Assembly: GCA_001586965.3 (NCBI GenBank)
Contig: LUCW03001401.1
Coordinates: forward strand, 57,501 to 77,500
Reading direction: 5' to 3'
DNA: 20,000 bases
Source: Sphaeroforma sirkka
Lineage: Eukaryota > Opisthokonta > Ichthyosporea > Ichthyophonida
Below the pieces are notes generated by a model. It was not told the origin of the DNA, did no database searches, and saw only the letters and a program-made list of their open reading frames with translations. Position numbers and translations under genes: made by a program. Shown here in pieces: positions 1 to 20,000 of the stretch. The first letter of the stretch is position 1; every line of letters begins with the position of its first letter.

Positions 1-11524
<11,524 letters not shown>

Positions 11525-12451
11525 GTTATTGCATGTAACACGGACAGTTGATAGTTATGTCTATATACCCTGATATAAGATATATAACGTGTAAATGATC
11601 GGCTCACTGTGCATAGACTGCTCACTACAACAAATTAGTGGTACTGTATATAAAATAAGTAAGTAAATTTGTATATATATAATTATATATATATATTTAT
11701 ATATGTAAATATGTATAAATGCCTATACCTATGTATAATTGTATATATGTATATATATATATATATAATATAAATATATGTATGTATATATTTACATATG
11801 TATTATATGCACTGGATGTATGCAACACTTATATCACCGCTTGTATTTACATACAAACCACATCCACAGAATGCCCGTGTTTTGTTTATATATGCTCTAT
11901 AATTTATGAGTTACAGTTGTCACACAACTGAACTCAAATGAGCCACGGGATAATAGTTGGTCATCATTTTTTTAATTTTCGTGCGAGTCACTGAATTTGA
12001 AACACTTCAGAACAGGTCGAGTGTTTGTTTACAAATATCATACATAGTATTTATGTGTACTCAATACTATGTGTGGAAACATACTGTAAACAACGTGTAT
12101 TATGTATAGATGCGGGCGCTATATCGATAGACATACGCCCAGCAATACCCGGATGTAGGAACCCTGGGGATAGATTGATGATGATAAATAGGTAGCCATT
12201 CCCTGAACAGATGTATATGGTTGCATACAGTGTGATGACCGTCTCGTTTGCATGAACGATGATTCTGGAAGTTAGTCACGTGTTTCAACTAAGACTGCAG
12301 GCATACGTACACTGCACATATACACACTTTCACTCATAGATACATGATATTAAACATGTACATACCCGTAGTATTTGAGTAAGTGTCAGTCATACATGCA
12401 CCTACACACAACCCTTGAGAAGTAGTAGCTGCTGTACGTCTTGAGTTTACA
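11525..12451. promoter_or_regulatory. Divergent intergenic region between peptidase and PPR genes
   Basis: These 927 bp separate the peptidase start (minus strand) from the PPR start (plus strand), so both promoters must lie here. The part from 11670 to 11800 is strongly AT-rich with TATATA runs. From 11930 to 12451 the sequence is unique with no recognised gene; short open frames on either strand look random. No specific factor site can be named. The true start of the PPR protein may lie later than 12452, which would enlarge the region. Confidence 0.6.
11683..11800. repeat. AT-rich interrupted microsatellite in the divergent intergenic region
   Basis: TATATATA runs are mixed with TATATTTATATATG-type steps. 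Short Y/I/N-rich frames here are not genes. Confidence 0.8.
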
Positions 12452-15400
12452 ATGGAAATCAGAATAGGTACCCAGAGGTGGTCTGCAATTAGACAAGAAT
12501 CCTGTATCGCTGGATATCTGAAATTGCACGCTCGTAAGCATACGAACAATCTTACAAGAAAACAAGTGGAAAATGTCCAGAACAAACAATACTCTATGGC
12601 AGGTGCCTGTAGAATTATACAGCCAGCTAGTAACTCTATGACTGGTTGTATACACATACCTACGATAAAACGAATTGTGAATGTACAGAAGAATATAAAC
12701 TCTAATGTTAGCGTTTGTAAAAATATATGCTCCTTTAGTTCCTCTGTGGCATGCTGTCGACGTACATCTTTCCCAGTCCATAGAAGCAAGCACGAATCGT
12801 GTACACGTATGTGTGGTATGGTACATGTATCGCAGATACGTACTCACACAAGTGTAGGTATGCGCACGGTGCCTAGTAAAGTCCTTCAGGGCAGCTCTTT
12901 ACACTCACAGGCGAGTGTAAATCGGTATATAGGTATACAAACATGTACACATACACGTGTATATGCACCACACACAGACATTAGAGCGTTGCATTCAGCT
13001 GCAACGAGACGAACACACACATCATTTCCTGTATCTGTGTGTCCTATCATCGGCTCACTAGGTAGTAGTCGGTGGAAACTATACATGCACGCGTATACAA
13101 TTGCAATTGAACCGTATAGGGCTCTATCAAATGCGACATACAATCAAACACCAGGCGGGGGTGGGACTGGAATAGGCACGCGCGTGCTTTCGGAATACAA
13201 AGCTCAACATGAAAGCGTTGGGAAACCTCATGGCATTATATCCGGGTCTTCACCTGCATCTATTAAACCCAGTCAAGTACGGGGTGAGGTTGAAGCTACT
13301 TCGAGGAAATATGCGGCAAAACAAGGACCCACACACATACACGAGGACTCTCGTGTGGTTGAGGGTCAGAACACAGGTATACTGCATACTCTGACGTGTC
13401 AGCTGCAGAGTGGTGCACTTGTACCTGCACAGTACGAGGACGCCATGCACACCTTCAAATGGTATGAGAAGCCTGATCTCATTCTGAGGCTGCTTGAGAC
13501 TATGGCTGTAGCACCCCCGCGTGTGTGGCGCAGAGACCTGCACTTCCATGTACCCATGCAGGAGCTGACTAAAGCAGGGATGTACGAGGGTGTGTTACGT
13601 GTAAGGGATATTATGAAGCGTGCGTCTAACGAGCGTGGCGTTGCTGATAGCGTGGGTGATCGTATAGCGAAGTCTGCGGTGGGCGACATAGAGAGAGTGG
13701 CGTACGGGCGAGCGGTATACGAAAATGCTGCACACACGAAAGTGGCCCACGAACGTATTGCACACGCAGACATACCACCAGATAGTTCTTCCGTAAGCGG
13801 CCTACAGAAGGTATTAGGAGAGAATCCCACACGAGTGCGTATACAGCCCACGTTAGAAACTACGAACTATGTACTAGTTGCTCTGGGACACCTACGGAAA
13901 CCTGACACTGCAATGGGCTTAATTCGTCACATGACGAAACAAGAGGAGACTCTCAGGCCCAATAACGAGTCGTACGCTGCAGCCATTAACGCCTGCGACG
14001 TGTTTGGCACGGTTATAAATCGCGAGATTGGAAGTGACTGTAGTGGGCTACGTACATGGACTGTTCCTGAGGTCCGAGTACACGAAAGTCAAGGTATCAC
14101 TATGATGGGTAGTATAGTGGACAATAACACGGGGGCCAATTCCAGTGCACCCCTACGAATACGTTCAACTCTTGGGACGGGCTCTGAAGGGACATACAGA
14201 CCTACTACCAACGGGCGTATTGCAGATCTGGTGCAAGATACAAAACCCAACTTAGTGACCTCGGGTGCAACCAGTATTCGAAGCAAAGATCCCAGGATAC
14301 GAGGATACCTCTCTGAGATACTAGACGGTGCCCTAGAACGGCGGAAAACTCTGATGTTGCGTGCTCGTGCGGGTACTGGGGAATGTGATGTAGTCAGCGC
14401 TTTGGGATGGTTAAGTAAGGGACTAGTACTATGCAATCGGATGGGTGTGTACAAGACGTCGCAGAGGTATCTGAGAGTGCTAGAGAAGTACTACCCTGAA
14501 CATGTCAGTGCGCGTACGTACATATACGTGGCTAGCACGTGCGTGGATGCTGGCCAGTGGAGGATTGCTGAGCGAATACTGCAAAAAGCTGCCAGTGCTC
14601 TTGAAGCATCTCAACGTATGAACATAAACAGGTCATTAGATTCTGTAACGAACTCTGGAAACGACATGACTTACCTTAGCTATACGCCACTCCACAAGGT
14701 GTACACGGAGATGTGCGCGGAGAGTACGGTACTAACCAATGTATGGCGTGAATACGAGCAATTCGGCATTCTCAATCTGAAGGGCCATTCTCCTGTGCTG
14801 GCCGAAGCTGCGGTGAGAAGCCTTCTCCATCGCACGCAGGACCGAGTGCACACAGTGGCGGGTGTGTATGCACATCACACACCCAGCCATAGGCGCTCGG
14901 CTGCACTGTACGATATGCTTCAGCGGGAACTGAGTGTGAAGAAAGGGGTGAGGTTGTGGTTTCCTGACGAACTGGCACCGATCAACCCCCCAGGGGAACC
15001 GATACGGACAGGAAGTAGCGCTAGCGTTTCAGAATTAAAGGGTAGCGGAGGCATACCTACACAGGCACAGGTACAGAATAGCTCGTCAGCAAAGGACACG
15101 ATATATGGCGCTGGTGGTACATGCGATGCGGCTGGGGAAAAAGGGAACAATGGTTTACCCTGTGATGGTGTGCTGAAGCTGTTGAAGGTGTTGATGGACG
15201 ATATCGGGGTACGGGAGCGCTGGGTGACAACCCCGCGAGAGAGGCAAGGTACTAACACAACCGGTGGCAAGGACAGAATAACGACAGATACCAAGCAAGG
15301 ATCAGACAGTATTAGCAAGCCATTCGCTGATAGCAGAGGCGTGCAAACATCAGAAGGGCAAGCACCAGATAGGCGGGCGAGAATGTCTGTTGGGGTTCTC

Positions 15401-16975
15401 GCTGCAAAATCGCATGTGGGCTATAGTGTGTACGGGTTGTCTATTTCAAGGTCGCGCTTGTTGCAATTTGACTTGCGAGACTGGACGATAGCGCAGATCC
15501 TGGGCGAAATGGCACGCCTATGTACGGCGCAGAGGAAAGGCGAACGCCTGGGGGAGATCCGCACAGATAAGCATATCAGTGCAAAGGATATGTTGAGAAC
15601 ACACGAGGTCAGTGGACTAGTGTCCGTGGTTAAGGCCATGCTACATCGGAACATGCGGCTCAACTCAAGAGATGAGCTGTCGGTGGGCATGGCTATTCGA
15701 TTGCAGCAGAAGAACTGGAAGGAGGTTGTGCGCCTATACAATGTGAGCAACGGCGACGAGCTCAGCATCGCACATAACGGGTACGGTATCAACCGACTCA
15801 ACTGTATGGGTGGGCTTATCCGACCCAATCCGCTTGCGGACGACGAAGCATACAACACACTTCTGCAGGCACTCTTACACGGCAGACAGTGGCACGAGGC
15901 GGTTAACGTTGTCAAGATCATGCGCGAGCAAAGGTGTATGCTGCGCCGAGACTCACTCCTGGAAGACGGGGTGTTTCGGCGGGATACACGAGCGTTCAGT
16001 ATGGTGGTGACTGGGCTATGCAAACAGGCTGAATGGAATACTATGGCTGAAATTCTGGCGGAGATGCGGAGGTGTGGGGCGAAATGGGACACTAGGACTT
16101 TCAACTGCGCCATCTTGCGCGAGGCCCGGGTAGGGGAGAACGGGGGCACGGGTATGGAACTATTTGATGATATGCAGAGTTCTCGGAATGTGTATGCGGA
16201 TTATGGGACCATGGTGGCGGTGCTGGATGTTTTGGCGGCCGGGGAAAAGGACAAAGAAGCGGAGGTAGACTCCATGTACAATGAACTGTGTGACTCTGAG
16301 CTACTAGGTGAAATTTGGTCCAGGTACGACACAACCGGGGAGCTGGATGTACGCAAACACTCATCGAGCATGGTGCATGCGGCGGTTAGGCGTGCACTGA
16401 GACTGAGGTATGACAGGTTGTATTCACAGGTACATGATCGCCTAGTTGAGCGTCACCAGGCTAAACGGAATGGTGAAGAAGTGGGCACAGGCGATACGAG
16501 TGCTTTGGTACACTCGCTAATATATCAGGATGAGCAACTCCGTCGTCCGATTACACTTCAACTCGCGAAGAATAGTAGTATACGCCAGTCGGATAGGGGT
16601 GTTCAAGGTGCAAGTGTTATAGCCGGTAGACAGCCTTATATGGATAAAATGAAAAAGAATAGCGTCAGCATGCGCTCGATGGTGAGAAACCGTGATGGCG
16701 AATGGGGTCGCGACGAACATGGGAGGGTCTGGACGGTGGGCGATGGTATAGGGGTGGGTGTGCATGGCGCTACAATGGCTGAGGACGTAGCTGCACGCTT
16801 AGCGGGAGATATGGACCCCTCCGTGCGCTGTAGTGAAAGTGTGAAGCCGGACGGCTCTCGGGCGTTGGTGATCGCACATATAGATGTCAAGAATTGGCTA
16901 GTGGTGAATATCATGAAGGTCCTGAGGAAACTCAGGGATCAGAGTCACTTGACGGGAAACAAAGATGATACTTGA
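12452..16975 (+). CDS. Large PPR protein with two SMR-like segments (probably organellar RNA-binding)
   Basis: A single open frame of 1507 codons without introns. PPR-like helical pairs are visible at about residues 470-519 (TTNYVLVALGHLRKPDTAMG...), 687-716 (ARTYIYVASTCVDAGQWRIA...), 1085-1110, 1130-1161 (EAYNTLLQALLHGRQWHEAV) and 1178-1270 (DTRAFSMVVTGLCKQAEWNT). After each PPR block comes a related segment: VWREYEQFGILNLKGHS (about 764-780) and IWSRYDTTGELDVRKHS (about 1288-1304), each followed by an AAVR helix. These resemble the 'LDLHGhS...A..A' start of SMR domains but lack the histidine pattern. PPR proteins bind organellar transcripts; the target is unknown. Residues 1-230 are odd, rich in C, H, T and R, and Met137 (12860, MRTVPSKVLQGSSLHSQAS) would give a presequence-like start, so the start is uncertain. 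Confidence 0.85.
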   Translation: MEIRIGTQRWSAIRQESCIAGYLKLHARKHTNNLTRKQVENVQNKQYSMAGACRIIQPASNSMTGCIHIPTIKRIVNVQKNINSNVSVCKNICSFSSSVACCRRTSFPVHRSKHESCTRMCGMVHVSQIRTHTSVGMRTVPSKVLQGSSLHSQASVNRYIGIQTCTHTRVYAPHTDIRALHSAATRRTHTSFPVSVCPIIGSLGSSRWKLYMHAYTIAIEPYRALSNATYNQTPGGGGTGIGTRVLSEYKAQHESVGKPHGIISGSSPASIKPSQVRGEVEATSRKYAAKQGPTHIHEDSRVVEGQNTGILHTLTCQLQSGALVPAQYEDAMHTFKWYEKPDLILRLLETMAVAPPRVWRRDLHFHVPMQELTKAGMYEGVLRVRDIMKRASNERGVADSVGDRIAKSAVGDIERVAYGRAVYENAAHTKVAHERIAHADIPPDSSSVSGLQKVLGENPTRVRIQPTLETTNYVLVALGHLRKPDTAMGLIRHMTKQEETLRPNNESYAAAINACDVFGTVINREIGSDCSGLRTWTVPEVRVHESQGITMMGSIVDNNTGANSSAPLRIRSTLGTGSEGTYRPTTNGRIADLVQDTKPNLVTSGATSIRSKDPRIRGYLSEILDGALERRKTLMLRARAGTGECDVVSALGWLSKGLVLCNRMGVYKTSQRYLRVLEKYYPEHVSARTYIYVASTCVDAGQWRIAERILQKAASALEASQRMNINRSLDSVTNSGNDMTYLSYTPLHKVYTEMCAESTVLTNVWREYEQFGILNLKGHSPVLAEAAVRSLLHRTQDRVHTVAGVYAHHTPSHRRSAALYDMLQRELSVKKGVRLWFPDELAPINPPGEPIRTGSSASVSELKGSGGIPTQAQVQNSSSAKDTIYGAGGTCDAAGEKGNNGLPCDGVLKLLKVLMDDIGVRERWVTTPRERQGTNTTGGKDRITTDTKQGSDSISKPFADSRGVQTSEGQAPDRRARMSVGVLAAKSHVGYSVYGLSISRSRLLQFDLRDWTIAQILGEMARLCTAQRKGERLGEIRTDKHISAKDMLRTHEVSGLVSVVKAMLHRNMRLNSRDELSVGMAIRLQQKNWKEVVRLYNVSNGDELSIAHNGYGINRLNCMGGLIRPNPLADDEAYNTLLQALLHGRQWHEAVNVVKIMREQRCMLRRDSLLEDGVFRRDTRAFSMVVTGLCKQAEWNTMAEILAEMRRCGAKWDTRTFNCAILREARVGENGGTGMELFDDMQSSRNVYADYGTMVAVLDVLAAGEKDKEAEVDSMYNELCDSELLGEIWSRYDTTGELDVRKHSSSMVHAAVRRALRLRYDRLYSQVHDRLVERHQAKRNGEEVGTGDTSALVHSLIYQDEQLRRPITLQLAKNSSIRQSDRGVQGASVIAGRQPYMDKMKKNSVSMRSMVRNRDGEWGRDEHGRVWTVGDGIGVGVHGATMAEDVAARLAGDMDPSVRCSESVKPDGSRALVIAHIDVKNWLVVNIMKVLRKLRDQSHLTGNKDDT

Positions 16976-17460
16976 AATTTTTATGCGCTAGTTCGGAATG
17001 TGTCTTGTGCTCCCAATTATGACAGATTTTTGTAAAGAATATGTTGGTGGTGGACATATGAAGTTGCTGATGAAGTCTAGGGGCTGAGGCCACTTGAAAG
17101 GAGATAGTGGCGATACTTGTCTTTTTCTGAGTATGTCTCTTGCCACAATTAAGGCAGAGGTATTCGTATAGGAATTTACGAAGGTGCTATTGAGGGATCG
17201 AAAACATGTGAAAAAGGATAGGGACGTTACTTATAAGTCATGCAGAATCTCGATGCGATCCACTGCTCAACGTGTCTTGTGATTAAGTTATGGACACAGA
17301 TTGTAAGAATTAGCTTTGTAGCGGTGATTACAATAAATTTTAGGACGATTTTCAGAAACCGAAGCTACCTATTTCAAGTAAACAACTCTGAAATATGTAC
17401 CTCCACGAGGAAATCCGCAGGACGCCTTGTGTTAACAAACATAGATCTCGAGCAATAGCT
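16905..17460 (+). repeat. Decayed tandem copies of the 3' end of the PPR gene (3, perhaps 4)
   Basis: The last codons and 3' flank of the PPR gene (about 16905-17040) recur at about 17041-17180 and 17181-17320. Landmarks are ATGTGTCTTGTGCTCCCAAT (about 16999), GTATGTCTCTTGCCACAATT (17131) and CGTGTCTTGTGATTAAGTTA (17271); GATGATACTTGAAATTTTTA is paralleled by GGCGATACTTGTCTTTTTCT. A faint fourth copy may end near 17450 (GCCTTGTGTTAACAAACATA). The steps are about 132-149 bp. None of the extra copies continues the reading frame. Confidence 0.85.
17332..17337 (+). terminator. Candidate polyadenylation signal for the PPR gene
   Basis: AATAAA lies about 357 bp after the PPR stop codon. Other AATAAA motifs occur further on (near 17542 and 17879). 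The choice is a guess from the hexamer alone. Confidence 0.3.
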
Positions 17461-17962
17461 GGGGCGGCATTGACTGATTGTTGTGTCCACATTCAGACAA
17501 ACACACAGTGAAGCGATAAAGTTGTTCACATAAAAGTGATAATAAAGTGTGGGCATCGAAGGCACTACAATGAAGATATTTTGGTGCTTTGTCGGTGATG
17601 CAGATCGTGTAGTGTGTACCAAATACGTTCGAACGTGTATAGGGGTGCATATAAGGGGGTCTTGGGGCGCAGGCCAAATAGTTTCTCGGGCACATTGACA
17701 TGCAATAGCAAGTGTATCCTCAGGAAGGGATAGTTGTGGAGATCAAAATACATTCGGCAAGGATATCAGGTTTATCTGAAAGCACTATTCGAAACATATC
17801 AACTGCAGAAGAAGCCTTGAAACTGCATATAAATAATCAGATGATCTGGGCGATGTATTCGTCGTGGAATACTTGTGAATAAAAGTACGATTTGACTATA
17901 AAGTCGTTGTCGCCCACTGCTTCCATATTTCTGTCACATCTCATTTTTTTTGTATGTGACAA

Positions 17963-17968
17963 TTTATT
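17963..17968 (-). terminator. Candidate polyadenylation signal for the RCC2-like gene
   Basis: TTTATT on the plus strand reads AATAAA on the gene's strand, about 253 bp after its stop codon. It rests on the hexamer alone. Confidence 0.3.
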
Positions 17969-18220
17969 ACGATATACCAAAGCCGCTGAAACAATCCATG
18001 CTTGGCAGCTTGAATACACACCTGTACGATGATCCTGCATCCTGAACTTTTGGTTAATGAAATCCACTTCTGTTTCCTTCCATTTCTCATCAGATACAGC
18101 AGACCCTATACATTATAATCTATATCCCACCAAAGAATGCACATCTATTTTCTTGCTACTCGCTCTTATATATACAATACCATTCACAACCACCTTGTGC
18201 CATCATTCAGCCACACCCCT

Positions 18221-18733
18221 TCATTTCTTAGCTTTCTTGGTGACCTTGCCCTTGGCTGGCTTGGCCGCAGGCTTTCTCCCGCGTTTAGTACCAGTGGTTG
18301 CAGCCGCAGGCTCCGGTGCATCCAACGAAGTCGGCTCTCTCTCAGGATCAGTAGGGATATCTCTCACATCCAATCTCTGGATGATCTCCTTCTCCGCCTC
18401 ACTCTCCTCTCGGGCAATCAGGAAGGTAAAACTAGCCCCCTCGCACAGCGCAAACACGTGCAGGCCCTCCACCGCCACTATCTTCTTCGGCTGTGTAGAA
18501 CTCTTCTGGCCTTCGCCATAACCCAGCTCGCCAAAGCAAGGTGCACCTCCGTATGAGATCACTGAACTTTCGGTTGCTATCACAGTCGAGCTCATACCTT
18601 GGCCCATCGCCCTGACTGGCCATCCTTGTAAATCGTATACAGATTTGGGGTACATGTTGGCTTCCCTAACGCCACGAGGTTGTCCCCACATGTAAAGCAT
18701 CCCTCTGTCCTTCTTGAACGCAAAACTGCATTG
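18221..18733 (-). CDS. RCC2: RCC2 last exon
   Basis: The acceptor ggataccaacag| at 18735-18734 is followed by CAATGCAGTTTTGC. The join ISCGQ|QCSFAF lines up with 'YAGYTCSFAV' of human RCC2. 170 codons and TGA at 18223-18221. The last ~45 residues are rich in P, A, T and K. Confidence 0.94.
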   Translation of the reverse strand, partial: QCSFAFKKDRGMLYMWGQPRGVREANMYPKSVYDLQGWPVRAMGQGMSSTVIATESSVISYGGAPCFGELGYGEGQKSSTQPKKIVAVEGLHVFALCEGASFTFLIAREESEAEKEIIQRLDVRDIPTDPEREPTSLDAPEPAAATTGTKRGRKPAAKPAKGKVTKKAKK

Positions 18734-18873
18734 CTGTTGGTATCCATGGTATGTGTGATAACAAGTGGCAGAGGATATTAGCAAATACTCTTTTACCTAA
18801 TTATCGCGCCATCTCATTCGTAGAGATTGAATGCAGCAATTTCATGCATAACATATATCTATCATGCGAAAGA

Positions 18874-18935
<62 letters not shown>

Positions 18936-20000
18936 TATATACACATAGGTTTAACATATATATAAATATATATGTATATATATTATATCGAATGACAAAT
19001 TGCTCCAGTTGCAAGCTGACATATCCCTACTAAAACGTTGCACCGCAAGATGCCATCCTCCACATACTGAGGTTGATTTAACACCCCACCAGTCTCGTCC
19101 CACAGTCTTGTATCACAGCCATACACAATCCTATAGAAAAATACGAATACACAACTCAAGACTACGACGGCCACATCCAACCTGTTCCCAAGCAAAGGAG
19201 TCAAACTGGTTTCCGAGGCAAACAATCTTATAGAAATATACGAATACAGAACTCTGACCACAACGACCACCGCACATATATTTATGTACAATCTCATGAA
19301 ACATGCGCATACATGATTCAGTTCAGTTTCATACCTGTCCACAAGAAATGCCATCCATCCCATATTGCGGGCCAATCAATTCCTCCACTAATCTCGGCCT
19401 ATACTCATCCTTAGGTTCTCGGTGTCCTAAACGTCCATAGCCACCCCAGCCCCAACTGTACACCTTGCCATCGTCAGTAAGAGCAATGGAATGGTTCAAT
19501 CCACTTGCACACTCTACCAGCTTGATTTCTCCATCACCACTACCAAACCCTTTGACCTTCTTAGGCTTAGGCGATACACCGAAAGTGATGCGATTCGATT
19601 TGGCTATAGACTCTCCTGTTAGTCCTAGACCCGTCTGGCCATACTGCGCACTACCGCAGCAGTATAAACCACCTGATTCAGACACGAACACACTAAACTC
19701 AGCACCTGTTGATACGCACACTATCTTCTCATCTATTAGCACCTTCTGGAACTTTGGGTATTCGTTAACCAGTGTGTCTTTGCCCTTGACAACGGAACCT
19801 ATGCCCAGTTGACCCAGATGGTTCATTCCTGCTGAATATGCTTCTCCATTGTCCAGCAACACAACCGTATGCGTACGACCACAACTCGCATACACCACCT
19901 TTCCCTTGCTCGGAATGGCTAATTCAATCGGATGCGGGTGACTTACTAGTACATCCGAGCCCAACTGTCCATTATCGTTGCGCCCCAAACCATAAGCTAC
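18221..20000 (-). CDS. RCC2: RCC2 (TD-60)-like RCC1-repeat protein, C-terminal part, two exons, N-terminus off the window
   Basis: A beta-propeller protein; animal RCC2 binds Rac1/RalA-type GTPases and acts at centromeres, the spindle midzone and cortical signalling. Exon 20000-19335 (222 codons) joins exon 18733-18221 (170 codons and TGA) in phase 0. Six RCC1-type blades are visible: AYGLGRNDNGQLG, AYSAGMNHLGQLG, LYCCGSAQYGQTG, VYSWGWGGYGRLG, LYMWGQPRGVREANMYPKSV and YGGAPCFGELGYG. RCC2-specific features separate it from RCC1: the 'NMYPKSVYDLQGW' segment (human TMYPKAVQDLCGW), 'GELGYGEGQKSSTQPKKI' and 'IAREESEAEKEII' (human IARDESETEKEKI). After these it has an extra tail with KRGRKPAAKPAKGK, ending KKAKK, not present at the end of human RCC2 and possibly a nuclear-targeting or DNA-binding extension. 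Very sure of the family. Confidence 0.95.
18879..18932. repeat. TA microsatellite in the RCC2 intron
   Basis: About 27 TA dinucleotides without interruption. Confidence 0.95.
19037..19107 (-). repeat. Decayed copy of the end of the upstream RCC2 exon
   Basis: The minus reading NQPQYVEDGILRCNV parallels IGPQYGMDGISCGQV. The plus strand CGCAAGATGCCATCCTCCAC matches CACAAGAAATGCCATCCATC at about 19340. Offset about 296 bp. The GT donor is not kept in position. Confidence 0.8.
19122..19275. repeat. 97-bp-spaced direct repeat in the RCC2 intron
   Basis: CAATCCTATAGAAAAATACG at 19126 recurs as CAATCTTATAGAAATATACG at 19222, and similarity extends through CAACTCAAGACTACGACGGC against GAACTCTGACCACAACGACC. 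The step is about one third of the 296-bp offset of the exon echo, consistent with a former tandem array of ~97-bp units. Confidence 0.82.
19335..20000 (-). CDS. RCC2: RCC2 exon upstream of the intron (5' part beyond window)
   Basis: 222 codons with an open frame to the window edge. It ends ISCGQ with donor GGACAG|gtatga at 19334. The first visible residues VAYGLGRNDNGQLG are inside a blade, so the true start codon is further right, outside the window. A TTG inside this blade should not be taken as the start. Confidence 0.94.

Larger units (their letters stand above)
16976..18220. other. Convergent intergenic region (PPR and RCC2 3' ends)
   Basis: The first 480 bp are the decayed PPR-end copies. 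The rest (17460-18220) holds no recognised gene; frames on both strands are short and without family resemblance. It contains candidate polyadenylation hexamers for both flanking genes and, at 17496-17513, a stretch (GACAAACACACAGTGAAG) like one unit of the intronic minisatellite. Confidence 0.75.
18734..19334 (-). other. RCC2: RCC2 intron (601 bp) with exon echo and TA microsatellite
   Basis: Donor gtatga at 19334, acceptor ccaacag ending at 18734. It holds an echo of the upstream exon's end (19037-19107), a duplicated 50-bp stretch (about 19122-19173 and 19218-19275) and a TA microsatellite (18879-18932). Confidence 0.9.

Noticed and set aside
12315-12960. A possible duplicated stretch (AAACATGTACATACCCGTA near 12353 and AAACATGTACACATACACG near 12939).
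   Set aside because: The shared bases are few and in CA/TA-rich sequence where chance matches are common.
17240-18067. Short open frames of 60-90 codons between the PPR and RCC2 genes.
   Set aside because: No recognisable domain, signal or splice structure, and lengths expected by chance; part of the interval is decayed PPR-end copies.

Overview
The window is nuclear DNA from a eukaryote. It has GT-AG introns, a mitochondrial-type presequence on one protein, a large pentatricopeptide-repeat (PPR) protein and an RCC2/TD-60 relative. No bacterial operon layout, tRNA, rRNA, transposon or virus-like element was recognised. The species cannot be fixed from sequence alone; an intron-rich protist, perhaps a unicellular relative of animals, fits, but this is only a guess.

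Layout. (1) Positions 1-11524, minus strand: the 5' half of an M3-family metallopeptidase gene (oligopeptidase A / organellar oligopeptidase type). I assembled seven exons: 11524-11309, 9926-9819, 9108-8874, 8315-8133, 6922-6753, 6388-6290 and 24-1. All junctions keep frame and give 345 residues before the gene leaves the window; the zinc-binding half lies beyond position 1. Intron 6 (6289-25) is about 6.3 kb, most of it a 5.5-kb CA-rich minisatellite (about 400-5866) with a roughly 1-kb higher-order period. (2) 11525-12451: a 0.93-kb divergent intergenic region. (3) 12452-16975, plus strand: an uninterrupted 1507-codon PPR protein with two SMR-like segments in an internally duplicated layout. 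(4) 16976-18220: convergent intergenic DNA that begins with decayed tandem copies of the end of the PPR gene. (5) 18221-20000, minus strand: the C-terminal part of an RCC2-like RCC1-repeat protein, two exons, N-terminus off the window.

The main discovery is a recurring pattern. Almost every exon seen here has one or more decayed copies ('echoes') of itself and its flanks close by, usually 100-300 bp away in a neighbouring intron or just past the gene end. They occur for peptidase exons 2-7 (tentatively also exon 1), for the last part of the first RCC2 exon, and for the 3' end of the PPR gene. Only one copy in each set stays open, correctly spliced and family-like. Much of the intronic and intergenic DNA here therefore looks built from local tandem duplications of coding edges. 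The giant minisatellite sits between two echoes of exon 6 and may be an extreme result of the same process.

The peptidase (clearing targeting peptides) and the PPR protein (organellar RNA) are probably both mitochondrial and are transcribed divergently from one shared intergenic region. RCC2 is a separate nuclear/centromere-associated function.
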